From an uncultured Oscillospiraceae bacterium (GTDB lineage: Bacteria > Bacillota > Clostridia > Oscillospirales > Oscillospiraceae), in contig CAKULE010000002.1 in NCBI GenBank assembly GCA_934667095.1, forward strand, positions 62,001-126,000: a DNA stretch of 64,000 nucleotides, read 5' to 3'. The first letter of the stretch is position 1. Each line of letters starts with the position of its first letter. Made by a program: the position numbers and the translations under genes. The notes beneath the pieces are model-generated. The model was not told the DNA's origin and searched no databases. It saw only the letters and a list, made by a program, of their open reading frames with translations. Positions 1 to 7,348 of the stretch are shown here, one piece after another.

Positions 1-246
1 GACCGCCCCTTGAACATCCCCACCGCCGACTCTGAGGAGGAGCCAGGGAGCGGGCGGAGCTTCGGGCGGCCTTGGCCCGGAACAGAGCGGAGCGGACTTT
101 GCGATGACGTTGTCACGCCTCGCGCCCTCCGCGACGGCCGGCTTCGCTGCGACTCCGGGCAAATCCATCCGGGCCTGCGGCCCTCCTTGGGTTTTGCCCG
201 TCGCTCCGCTCCATCCGGCCTGCTCCCGGGCGCTCGGCGCTTCTGA
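1..246. other. GC-rich intergenic sequence, no supported gene
   Basis: I see no coding gene here. The open frames have no ribosome-binding site and an Arg/Gly/Pro/Ser-rich composition typical of GC-rich non-coding DNA. The stretch contains several short inverted repeats, for example GGGCC-gca-GGCCC near 165-180. Its texture resembles the GC-rich leader of rpe at 25.9-26.1 kb. It may be part of a dispersed intergenic repeat family, but that cannot be tested within one window. Confidence 0.4.
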
Positions 247-277
247 CAAAAAAGGCGCCGCGTCTGCGGCGCCTTTT
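247..277 (-). terminator. Rho-independent terminator of ptsH
   Basis: An 11-bp stem (251-261 with 266-276, GGCGCCGC core) with a GTCT loop is followed, on the minus strand, by a T run. It lies just past the ptsH stop codon. Confidence 0.85.
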
Positions 278-295
278 AAGGTTCTGTTGCGCGAT

Positions 296-559
296 TTATT
301 CGGAGAAGTCGGTGTTGATCAGGTCCACCAGCGCGTTCACCGCGGCCTCCTCGTCGGGGCCGTCGCCGATCAGCGTGATGGAGGTGCCCTTCACGATGCC
401 CAGAGAGAGAACGCCCAGCAGGCTCTTAGCGTTGACCCGGCGCTCATCCTTCTCCACCCAGATGGAGCTCTTGAACTCGTTGGCCTTCTGAATAAAGAAC
501 GTAGCGGGACGGGCGTGCAGACCGACCTGATTGTTAACGACGGTTTCCTTCATAAACAT
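296..559 (-). CDS. ptsH: HPr phosphocarrier protein
   Basis: This encodes the 87-aa cytosolic HPr of the sugar phosphotransferase system, which passes phosphate from enzyme I to the sugar-specific EIIA domains. The active-site histidine is His15 in the motif GLHARPA. The Bacillota regulatory serine is Ser46 in KSLLGVLSLGI, the site used by HPr kinase for catabolite repression. Having His15 distinguishes it from Crh, which lacks it. The start at 559 has GGAGGG eight bases upstream. The gene stands alone between its own sigma-A promoter (635-663) and terminator. Enzyme I is not in the window. Confidence 0.96.
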   Translation of the reverse strand: MFMKETVVNNQVGLHARPATFFIQKANEFKSSIWVEKDERRVNAKSLLGVLSLGIVKGTSITLIGDGPDEEAAVNALVDLINTDFSE

Positions 560-634
560 GAGCGGTTCCCTCCAAATTATCCATATTGAGGCACTGTTGG
601 CGCGCCTCTGACTTCCCTATTCCTTGACATGCTA

Positions 635-663
635 AGCATATCAAATTTTCCACTTTGCGTCAA
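635..663 (-). promoter_or_regulatory. Sigma-A promoter of ptsH
   Basis: On the minus strand the -35 is TTGACG (658-663) and the -10 is TATGCT (635-640), separated by 17 bp. It sits about 75 bp upstream of the ptsH start codon. Confidence 0.75.
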
Positions 664-710
664 CTACATTTTCTACAAATCCGCAGGGAACAGCGGCATC
701 TTTCTCTATT

Positions 711-3104
711 TCATTTCAGCATGACGACCGTGACGCCGTCCTCTCCCTCGCCATAGACGCCGGGGCGGAACTCCTTCACATAGCGGCTGCCCTTCAGGTG
801 GGTGCGCACCGCCTTGCGCAGAGCGCCGGTGCCCTTGCCGTGGATGATGGTCACCGTCTCCAGCTTACCCAGCAGGGCATTGTCCAGAAACAAGTCCACG
901 GCGTTGAGGGCCTCGTCGGTCATCATGCCCCGCAGGTCCAGCTCCGCCTTGGTGGGGCCCAGCCGCACCGGCCGCTGCACCGCCGCCACGGAACGCTGCT
1001 TCGCCTTGTCCCGGGCGCTCTGCTGCTTGCGGCGGGTGGCCTCCTCCAGCACGCGGACCTCGTCCTGCCGGGCCTTCAGCTTCAGGGCCCCGGCCTGCAG
1101 CTGGAGGGTGCCGTCCTTGTTGACGCCCACCACGTCCGCCTGCACGCCCATCTTCACCAGCTCCACCACGTCGCCGGCCACGGCGTCCCGGGTGGGGGGC
1201 GGCGGGGCGATCCTGGGTGCGGGGCCGCCGAGAGCGTTCTCTGCCTCGTTCAGCTGGCGGCGCAGGTCCGCACGCTGGTCGTTGTCGTCGATCCATGTGG
1301 CGGCCTGCTCCTGCCGGCGGCGCATTTCGTTGAGCTCCTTGAAGACCTTGTCCGCGGCATCCCGGGCATCGTCGATGATGCGGCGGGCCTCGGCATTGGC
1401 CTTCTCGGTGGCTTTGCGGCGCTCCTCCTCCATGCGCTCCCGGTAGCGGTCGGCCTCGGCCCGGGCCTCCTCCATCTCCCGGCGGAGCTGGGCCGCCTGT
1501 TCCTTCTCCTTCTCCATGGCCTGCCGCTGGACCTCCAGCTGGCTGAGCACGTCCTCAAACCGGACATTCTCCGCGTCGATACGGTCGGCGGCCTTCTGGA
1601 TAATATAGTCGGGCAGCCCCAGCCGGCGGGAGATGGCAAAGGCGTTGGACTTGCCGGGGATGCCGATGAGCACCCGGTAGGTGGGGGCCAAGGTCTCCAC
1701 ATCGAACTCGCAGGAGGCGTTCTCCACCCCGGGGGTGGACATGGCATATACCTTCAGCTCAGCATAGTGGGTGGTGGCGGCCACCCGGGCGCCCATGGCA
1801 CGGGCGGAGTCGATGACGGCAGCGGCCAGCGCGGCCCCCTCCACCGGGTCGGTGCCCGCGCCCAGCTCGTCAAACAGGATGAGGGAACCATCGTCCGCCT
1901 GCTCCAGAATGGCCACGATGTTTACCATGTGGGAGGAGAAGGTGGACAGGGACTGGTCGATGGACTGCTCATCGCCGATATCGGCCAGTACCTTGGAGCT
2001 CACCCGCACCACAGAGCCGTCGGCGGCGGGGATGTGCAGGCCGCACTGGGCCATCAGGGTCAGCAGGCCCATGGTCTTGAGGGTGACGGTCTTGCCGCCG
2101 GTGTTGGGGCCGGTGATGACCAGCGTGTCGAAGTCTTTGCCCAGATAGAGGTCGTTTCGGACGGCCTTCCGGGGGTCCAGCAGGGGATGCCGGGCCTTGT
2201 GGAGCTCCAGATAGTCCCCCAGCGCGGGCTCCATGGCCTCCATTTTGGAGGACAGCTTGCCCCTGGCGAAGATGCAGTCCAGTGCAATGAGAGTACGGTA
2301 GTTGTCCTCGATCTGCTCCTTGAATCCAGCACAGTCGGCGGAGAGCTCCGCCAGAATACGCTCGATTTCCTTCTGCTCCTTCAGCTCCAGCTCCCGCAGC
2401 TCATTGTTGGCGTTGACCACGCCCATAGGCTCGATGAAGAAAGTCCCGCCGGAACCGGATACGTCGTGGACTAGGCCGGGGATGTCGTTCTTGTGCTCGC
2501 TTTTGACCGGCACCACGTAGCGGCCGCCCCGCATGGTGATGATGCTGTCCTGCAGATATTTGGACTGGTTGGAGGAGATCAGCCGGTTCAGCACATCCCG
2601 CACCTTGCTGGCCGCCGCGCGGATGTGGCGGCGGATGTCCGCCAGCTCCGGGGAGGCGGAGTCGGCGATCTCATCCTCGCTGAGGATGGAGCCGGTGATC
2701 TTGTCCTCCAGAAAGCGGTTGGCGGTGAGGCTGTCAAAATAGCCGTCCAGCACGGTCTTCTGCTCCCGGTCCCCCGCGCCGTAGTCCCGCATGGAGCGGG
2801 CGCAGCGGAGCACCTGCGCGATGTCCAGCAGCTCCCGGGTGTTCAGGCTGCCGCCCCGGTCCGCCCGCTGGAGGGCGGCAGCCACCGGCCGCACCCCCGA
2901 CAGCGCCGGGGAGCCGTTTTTCACCAACAGATCGAAGGCGGCGCTGGTCTGCCGCTGAAGGCGGGTCACCTCGCTGACCACAGCGGTGGGCTCCACCTTC
3001 AGGCAGAGCTCCCGGCCCTCCTCGGTGCAGGCCTCCTCCGCCAGCATGGCCAGCACCCGGGGCAGCTCCAGCGTATGGATGGATTTTTCATATAGTTCGG
3101 TCAT
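711..3104 (-). CDS. mutS2: Endonuclease MutS2
   Basis: MutS2 is a MutS-family ATPase with a C-terminal nuclease, linked in Bacillota to recombination control and rescue of collided ribosomes. The 797-aa product carries the P-loop GPNTGGKT at roughly residue 330, the Walker B stretch LILFDELGAGTDP, a long Glu/Arg-rich coiled coil (about 510-630), and a C-terminal Smr domain with LDLRG and HGKGTGALR. I chose the ATG at 3104 rather than the frame's first start (3128), because GGAGG lies eight bases before it and MTELYEKSIHTLE matches the family N-terminus. It has its own promoter (3137-3165). Confidence 0.95.
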   Translation of the reverse strand: MTELYEKSIHTLELPRVLAMLAEEACTEEGRELCLKVEPTAVVSEVTRLQRQTSAAFDLLVKNGSPALSGVRPVAAALQRADRGGSLNTRELLDIAQVLRCARSMRDYGAGDREQKTVLDGYFDSLTANRFLEDKITGSILSEDEIADSASPELADIRRHIRAAASKVRDVLNRLISSNQSKYLQDSIITMRGGRYVVPVKSEHKNDIPGLVHDVSGSGGTFFIEPMGVVNANNELRELELKEQKEIERILAELSADCAGFKEQIEDNYRTLIALDCIFARGKLSSKMEAMEPALGDYLELHKARHPLLDPRKAVRNDLYLGKDFDTLVITGPNTGGKTVTLKTMGLLTLMAQCGLHIPAADGSVVRVSSKVLADIGDEQSIDQSLSTFSSHMVNIVAILEQADDGSLILFDELGAGTDPVEGAALAAAVIDSARAMGARVAATTHYAELKVYAMSTPGVENASCEFDVETLAPTYRVLIGIPGKSNAFAISRRLGLPDYIIQKAADRIDAENVRFEDVLSQLEVQRQAMEKEKEQAAQLRREMEEARAEADRYRERMEEERRKATEKANAEARRIIDDARDAADKVFKELNEMRRRQEQAATWIDDNDQRADLRRQLNEAENALGGPAPRIAPPPPTRDAVAGDVVELVKMGVQADVVGVNKDGTLQLQAGALKLKARQDEVRVLEEATRRKQQSARDKAKQRSVAAVQRPVRLGPTKAELDLRGMMTDEALNAVDLFLDNALLGKLETVTIIHGKGTGALRKAVRTHLKGSRYVKEFRPGVYGEGEDGVTVVMLK

Positions 3105-3136
3105 GGCTGTATCCTCCGCCGATTTCATTTGTCCTG

Positions 3137-3165
3137 ATTATACGCCCTTTTGCCGCCGGGCGCAA
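3137..3165 (-). promoter_or_regulatory. Sigma-A promoter of mutS2
   Basis: On the minus strand, TTGCGC (3160-3165) and TATAAT (3137-3142) are 17 bp apart, directly downstream of the rpoN terminator. Confidence 0.7.
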
Positions 3166-3168
3166 CGG

Positions 3169-3197
3169 GAAAAAGGCGCGCCGCTCCGCGGCGCGCC
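3169..3197 (-). terminator. Terminator of rpoN
   Basis: A 10-bp GC-only stem (3175-3184 with 3188-3197) with a three-base loop is followed on the minus strand by TTTTT. Confidence 0.8.
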
Positions 3198-3224
3198 CTT
3201 CGCGCAGGGGACCGCGGTCCCCCG

Positions 3225-4598
3225 TTATTTGTATTCTTTCCGTCCGGTGGTGCTGGGGATGCCCAGCTCGTCCCGGTACTTGGCCACCGTCCGCCGGGAC
3301 AGGCGGCAGCCCTCCTCCTCCATCAGCTGGCACAGCTTCTGGTCGGACAGCGGAGCGCGCTTGTCCTCCTCCGCCACCAGCTTTTTCAGCAGGGCCTTGG
3401 CCGCGTCGGGGGACGCGCCCTCCCCTGCGGAGTGGGTGTTCAGCCCCCGGGAGAAGAACTCACTCAGGGGGAACACACCGAAACTACACTGGAGGTATTT
3501 GTCCTTCACGGCGCGGCTGACGGTGGACTCGTGGATGCCCAGCCGGGCGGCCACATCCGCCAGCGTCAGGGGCACCAGATTGCCCGGCCCCTTCAGGAAG
3601 AACCGCTGCTGGATATCCACGATGCACTCCGCGCAGGACAGCAGGGTGCTCCGCCGCTGCTCAATGGAGCGCACCACCCACTTGGCCTGCCGGACCTTGT
3701 CCGTCAGGTAGTCCTGCAATCCGGCATCCCCCTGCTCCTCCTTCATCATGCGCAGGTAATAACCGCTGATCTGGAGGGTGGGGAAATACCGGTCGTTGGC
3801 CGTGACCTCCAGCCCATCCGGGCCGGCGGTCACCAGAATATCGGGATTGATGTAGGCCGGCGCGTCGCTGCCGCCGAAGGCCGCCCCCGGCCGGGGGTCC
3901 AGCGTCCGGATGTGGTCGCAGGCGCGGCGCACAGCCTCCGCGCTCTCCCCCAGCTCCCGGGTGATGACCCCGTAGCGGCTGCGGGCCAACGCCTCCAGGT
4001 ACTGGTCCACGATGCGGATGGCCAGCTGGTCCTTCGGCTTCTGCCGCTTCAGCTGCAGCAGCAGGCACTCCCGCAGGTCCCGGGCCGCCACGCCGGCGGG
4101 GTCCAGCCCCTGCACGATGATCAGAGCCTGCTCCATACGCCCCTCCGGACAGCCCAGCTCCGCCGCCAGTGTGGGGACGTCCTCGTCCAGCCAGCCGCTG
4201 CTGTTCAGGCTCTCCACCAGAAAGGCCGCCGCCTCCAGCATGGGCAGCTCCAGATGGAGGGTACGCAGCTGGTCGAAAAGGTACTCGCACAGGGTCTCCT
4301 CATCGTCCACCACACCGTAGGTCCGCAGGGGATCGTCATCCCCCTCGCTGTCCTCCCGGTGGTACTGCCGGTTCTGATAGTCCCCGGCCTCCAGCCAGTC
4401 CAGCCGGCGGCGCAGGTCGGCGTTCTCCGCCTCGTGGTCGGAGGACTCCTCCAACCGCTCCAGCACCGGGTTCTCCATGGTCTGCTCTTCGATGTACTCC
4501 AGCAGTTCCTGCGTCCCCATCTGGAGCACTTCCATAGCCTGCATCATCTGCGGCGACAGGGTCTGTATCTGCTTCTGGGTCATGTTCAATTCCATCAT
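3225..4598 (-). CDS. rpoN: RNA polymerase sigma-54 factor
   Basis: This is sigma-54 (457 aa), which directs RNA polymerase to -24/-12 promoters that need an AAA+ enhancer-binding activator. The N-terminal glutamine-rich region I (Q-rich, with LSPQMMQAMEVLQM) is followed by an acidic stretch, the core-binding region, and the C-terminal RpoN box SRRTVAKYRDELGIPS. Two adjacent ATGs can serve as start (4598 and 4595); the second is better spaced from GGGAGGG. Promoter TTGCAC-17-TATAAT lies at 4640-4668. No sigma-54 activator gene is present in the window, so its targets here are unknown. Confidence 0.95.
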   Translation of the reverse strand: MMELNMTQKQIQTLSPQMMQAMEVLQMGTQELLEYIEEQTMENPVLERLEESSDHEAENADLRRRLDWLEAGDYQNRQYHREDSEGDDDPLRTYGVVDDEETLCEYLFDQLRTLHLELPMLEAAAFLVESLNSSGWLDEDVPTLAAELGCPEGRMEQALIIVQGLDPAGVAARDLRECLLLQLKRQKPKDQLAIRIVDQYLEALARSRYGVITRELGESAEAVRRACDHIRTLDPRPGAAFGGSDAPAYINPDILVTAGPDGLEVTANDRYFPTLQISGYYLRMMKEEQGDAGLQDYLTDKVRQAKWVVRSIEQRRSTLLSCAECIVDIQQRFFLKGPGNLVPLTLADVAARLGIHESTVSRAVKDKYLQCSFGVFPLSEFFSRGLNTHSAGEGASPDAAKALLKKLVAEEDKRAPLSDQKLCQLMEEEGCRLSRRTVAKYRDELGIPSTTGRKEYK

Positions 4599-4639
4599 GA
4601 TTCCCTCCCTGCCGCTGAATCTGTGCTGCTCATTTGGTG

Positions 4640-4668
4640 ATTATAACACATTTCGACCTTCTGTGCAA
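4640..4668 (-). promoter_or_regulatory. Sigma-A promoter of rpoN
   Basis: On the minus strand, TTGCAC (4663-4668) and TATAAT (4640-4645) are 17 bp apart. Confidence 0.75.
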
Positions 4669-4694
4669 GGGGTGGACAGGGCTCCCAACGCAGG

Positions 4695-4727
4695 CAAAAA
4701 AGGAGCGGGATGCCGTCCCGCTCCTTT
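4695..4727 (-). terminator. Terminator of recO
   Basis: A 10-bp stem (4701-4710 with 4716-4725) is followed on the minus strand by a T run at 4695-4700, just beyond the recO stop. Confidence 0.85.
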
Positions 4728-4763
4728 AGCCGTTGGTCTCTCCCCTGTGTCAGGCAGCAGATA

Positions 4764-5525
4764 TCACCGGCCCGCGGACGGCTGAAGACTTTTCCAGAAG
4801 TCCAGCGTGCGGAAGCCCCGCTCCAGCCGGGTCATGAGATACGCCTCGGAGGCCTCCCCCAGCCGGGCGAGGGACACCTCGTCCAGCCGCACAGAGAACA
4901 GGCGCTTGGGGTCTCCCCACAGGAAATGCCGCAGGGCCGCCAGCGCCGCGGGGGTCAGGGGCATGGAGATGCCGTCCCCTACGCCGTCCCGGCAGGCGGC
5001 GCAGTGGAGCACCCCCTCGCTGAGGTTCAGCCGGGGCTCCTCCGGGTCGGGCCGCCCGCAGACGGCACAGGCATCCGCCATGGGTTCGTACCCCGCCAAC
5101 GCCATAGCCCGCCACTCAAAGGCGGTCTTCACCAGCGCCGGCGGACAGGGCAGACACTCCAGCCCGTGGAGGCTGTTGAGGATGAGGAACAGCATCCCGT
5201 TCTCCTCCTGCCCCTCCTCGCAGAGGGCCTCAGTGACCTCGGCGAAATAGCTGGCCAGCGCCAGCCTGTCCAGATCGGCCCGAACACCGTCGAAGGTCCG
5301 CTCGGTGGCCGCCTCCCGCACGGACCAGCGGCCCTGATACTGGTAGAGGGTCATCTCCGACCACACCAGCAGCTGGCAGGCAGCGGCGATATGGCTCCCC
5401 TTTTTGCGGCAGCCCCGGGCGGACAGAGTCAGCTTGCCCTCCCCCGGCGTCAGCACCGTGAGGATCTTGTCCGATTCTTTATAGCTGACCTCCCGGAGCA
5501 CCAGTGCATTGGTGGTCAGGTCCAT
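4764..5525 (-). CDS. recO: DNA repair protein RecO
   Basis: RecO (253 aa) anneals single strands and helps load RecA on SSB-coated DNA together with RecR, whose gene lies at 24.6 kb. The N-terminal OB-fold is recognisable (LVLREVSYKESDKIL followed by the GEGKLTLSARG stretch). The zinc site is seen as CAVCGRP and CAACRDG in the C-terminal half, the usual CxxC pair. The start at 5525 lies inside the upstream small gene yqzL, a 47-bp overlap suggesting translational coupling. The terminator is at 4695-4727. Confidence 0.94.
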   Translation of the reverse strand: MDLTTNALVLREVSYKESDKILTVLTPGEGKLTLSARGCRKKGSHIAAACQLLVWSEMTLYQYQGRWSVREAATERTFDGVRADLDRLALASYFAEVTEALCEEGQEENGMLFLILNSLHGLECLPCPPALVKTAFEWRAMALAGYEPMADACAVCGRPDPEEPRLNLSEGVLHCAACRDGVGDGISMPLTPAALAALRHFLWGDPKRLFSVRLDEVSLARLGEASEAYLMTRLERGFRTLDFWKSLQPSAGR

Positions 5526-5628
5526 GCTTCGTCACCTCTGTGTCGTCATGCCGGCCCTCCAGCCTGCCCAGCAGCCACAGCTCCGGCAGGCCCGTGGCCT
5601 GAAACAGCATCCAGTAATGTTCGTCCAT
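5479..5628 (-). CDS. yqzL: YqzL-like small protein
   Basis: A 49-aa reading frame overlaps the start of recO in another frame. It begins MDEHYWMLFQATG, with an aromatic/hydrophobic core resembling the YqzL family, whose gene sits immediately before recO in Bacillus subtilis. The start has GGGAGG eight bases upstream. The last third of the protein is encoded by the sequence shared with recO and is low in family-like character, so only the first 30 residues may matter. The function of YqzL is unknown. The assignment rests on position and on the W-x-x-F pattern. Confidence 0.68.
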   Translation of the reverse strand: MDEHYWMLFQATGLPELWLLGRLEGRHDDTEVTKHGPDHQCTGAPGGQL

Positions 5629-5703
5629 CGTCTGCGCCTCCCGCCTCCGTTTGGGTTAGCGTGGCCGGTGCGGCGGGCGGCTATGCTGGAAAATCACAGG
5701 TAC

Positions 5704-5732
5704 ACTATACCACGTCCGTCGCGCTGCGGAAA
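5704..5732 (-). promoter_or_regulatory. Probable sigma-A promoter of yqzL-recO
   Basis: On the minus strand, TATAGT (5704-5709) is a good -10 element. The -35, TTTCCG (5727-5732), is weak but correctly spaced at 17 bp. Confidence 0.5.
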
Positions 5733-5752
5733 GGCTGCCGGCCTGTTTTTTG

Positions 5753-5786
5753 AAAAAAGATCATCCTCCCGCACGGGAGGATGATC
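5753..5786 (-). terminator. Terminator of the 6.1-7.2 kb gene group
   Basis: A perfect 12-bp stem (5759-5770 with 5775-5786) is followed on the minus strand by TTTTTT. Confidence 0.85.
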
Positions 5787-5798
5787 CTCTATGTCCAT

Positions 5799-6092
5799 TC
5801 ATTCCGACCGGCGGCCCAGAAACTCCGCGCCCTCCCGGCGGGCCAGCGCCATGGCCAGCTCCAGCCCTTCCCGGTCCAGCCCATTGTCCCGGACGGCCAC
5901 AGGCCCCTGAAGCAGGCCGCTGTGCCGCAGCCACCGGAGGGCCCGCAGGGTCTGCTCCAGCCCCTCGCCGCTCCCCTCCGCCAGCACCTCCGCCCGGACG
6001 GGGCACCGCCCCGGCAGCAGGAGCCACCCATAAGCCAGCCACACCAGACACGCCATTCCAAACACCGCCATGACCGCAAACACCTGCGTCAT
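5799..6092 (-). CDS. Small single-pass membrane protein of unknown function
   Basis: The 97-aa product has one strong N-terminal transmembrane segment (about residues 3-24, VFAVMAVFGMACLVWLAYGWL). A soluble tail follows that contains AVRDNGLDREGLELAMALARREG. I do not recognise the family. I placed the start at 6092 because GGGAGG lies eight bases before this ATG; an ATG at 6113 is possible. It follows the histidine-phosphatase gene by 45 bp and precedes a terminator, so it is probably the last gene of that operon. Confidence 0.65.
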   Translation of the reverse strand: MTQVFAVMAVFGMACLVWLAYGWLLLPGRCPVRAEVLAEGSGEGLEQTLRALRWLRHSGLLQGPVAVRDNGLDREGLELAMALARREGAEFLGRRSE

Positions 6093-6137
6093 CTTCACCG
6101 CCTCCCGGATCATCCTATGCGGGAGGGGCCGGGCAGG

Positions 6138-6725
6138 TCACCGGTTGAAGCACACCAGCTCCGCCGCCCCGTTTTCGATGCGGACAGCGGTGTACGCCCC
6201 CTGGGCGAAAAACCAGTCGGGCTTGAGCAGCTGGTCCCGGCCCGCAAGGCCCAGAAGCTCCAGGATCAGGGTCAGGGAGCCGTTGTGGGCCGCCAGCAGG
6301 GCGTCCTCGCCCCGGGCGATCACCCGGTCCAGACAGGCCCGCACCCGGGCGGTCATGGCCTCGGGGGACTCGCCTCCCGGCGGGCAGACGCTCCACCAGT
6401 CGGTGAGGTAGGGCCCCAGCACGTCGGGGAACCGCGCCTCCATCTCTTCCCACGTGAGGCCCTCCATCTCGCCCACGTCCTGCTCCCGCAGGGCGGGCTC
6501 CAGCTGAGGCTCCATGCCCCGGCCCGCCAGGCAGATGCGGGCGGTCTCCCACGCCCGGGAGAGGTCGCTGGCCAGGCAGTACGCAAAGCTCATGTCCCGC
6601 AGCTTTTCTCCGGCCTGAGCCGCCTGCGCCCGCCCCAGCGTCGTGAGGGGGTAATCGGTCTGACCGTGGAAGGTCTTTAGCACATTGCCCTCGGACTGGC
6701 CGTGGCGCACCAGATATAAGTACAT
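6138..6725 (-). CDS. Histidine phosphatase family protein (phosphoglycerate mutase-like)
   Basis: This 195-aa cytosolic protein belongs to the histidine phosphatase superfamily. The phospho-accepting His is in the N-terminal motif LVRHGQSEGN, the conserved Arg-containing SDLSRAWETA segment follows at about residue 55-65, the acid/base residue is in ALREQDVGEMEG, and the second catalytic His is in LLAAHNGSL. These motifs fit broad-range sugar-phosphate or alpha-ribazole phosphatases as well as phosphoglycerate mutases, and the substrate cannot be read from sequence. The start at 6725 is set by the RBS GAGAGGAAGG. The upstream gene ends 13 bp away. Confidence 0.86.
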   Translation of the reverse strand: MYLYLVRHGQSEGNVLKTFHGQTDYPLTTLGRAQAAQAGEKLRDMSFAYCLASDLSRAWETARICLAGRGMEPQLEPALREQDVGEMEGLTWEEMEARFPDVLGPYLTDWWSVCPPGGESPEAMTARVRACLDRVIARGEDALLAAHNGSLTLILELLGLAGRDQLLKPDWFFAQGAYTAVRIENGAAELVCFNR

Positions 6726-6738
6726 TGGTACCTTCCTC

Positions 6739-7224
6739 TCAGATAATACTGGCCACGCCATAGGTGATGGCGCTCACCACCACGCCGGCCACCGCCACCC
6801 CCGCCACGATGGACGGGAGGGCCTTGCGCAGGCGCATATCCAGAAAGGCCGCCGCCAGCGCGCCGGTCCACGCGCCGGTGCCCGGCAGGGGGATGGCCAC
6901 AAAGAGGGCCAGACCGAAATACTGGTACTTCTGCACCTTCTGGCCCTTCAGGTGGGCCTTGGCCTCCAGCTTGTCGATCATGCCGCCGAAGCGGGGCATG
7001 CGGCGGCGCATCCACTGGAAGATGCGCCGGATATACACGATGATGAAGGGCACCGGGATCAGGTTGCCGATGATGGCGGCCAGCATGGCCATCCACACCG
7101 GCAGCCCCGCCGCCACGCCGAAGGGGATGCCGCCCCGCAGCTCGATCACCGGCACCATAGACACCAGCATGGTCAGCAGGAATTCCCCTGCCATCGTCTC
7201 GGTCAGCCACTGCATGAGGTACAT
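6739..7224 (-). CDS. Small multidrug export-type membrane protein (COG2426)
   Basis: The 161-aa integral membrane protein has four to five hydrophobic segments and the family motif VPVIELRGGIPFG near the N-terminus, then GLPVWMAMLAAIIGNLIPVPF and a C-terminal GTGAWTGALAAAFLD segment. These match the family annotated as putative small multidrug export protein (Sm_multidrug_ex). Actual transport activity is poorly established for this family. The start at 7224 follows GAGAGGAG. It heads the three-gene group running down to 5799, behind a weak promoter at 7270-7298. Confidence 0.8.
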   Translation of the reverse strand: MYLMQWLTETMAGEFLLTMLVSMVPVIELRGGIPFGVAAGLPVWMAMLAAIIGNLIPVPFIIVYIRRIFQWMRRRMPRFGGMIDKLEAKAHLKGQKVQKYQYFGLALFVAIPLPGTGAWTGALAAAFLDMRLRKALPSIVAGVAVAGVVVSAITYGVASII

Positions 7225-7269
7225 GGGCCGGGTCTCCTCTCTGTTAGTAAAAAGTGGTTCGTCTGGGAC

Positions 7270-7298
7270 AGTATAGCACAAGGCCGGCCCCAGGGAAA
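7270..7298 (-). promoter_or_regulatory. Probable promoter of the COG2426-phosphatase group
   Basis: On the minus strand, TATACT (7270-7275) is preceded 17 bp upstream by a weak -35, TTTCCC (7293-7298). Confidence 0.5.
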
Positions 7299-7348
7299 GG
7301 GGGTCCGTTCCGATTTCAGCAATTCTTCAGGAACGCTTTACAAGGGCT

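Noticed and set aside
798..2474. A 558-aa plus-strand frame opposite mutS2
   Set aside because: Gly/His/Leu-rich mirror frame with no ribosome-binding site; mutS2 on the other strand has full motif support. The same applies to the long mirrors of uvrA, uvrB, telA and the 5'-nucleotidase gene.
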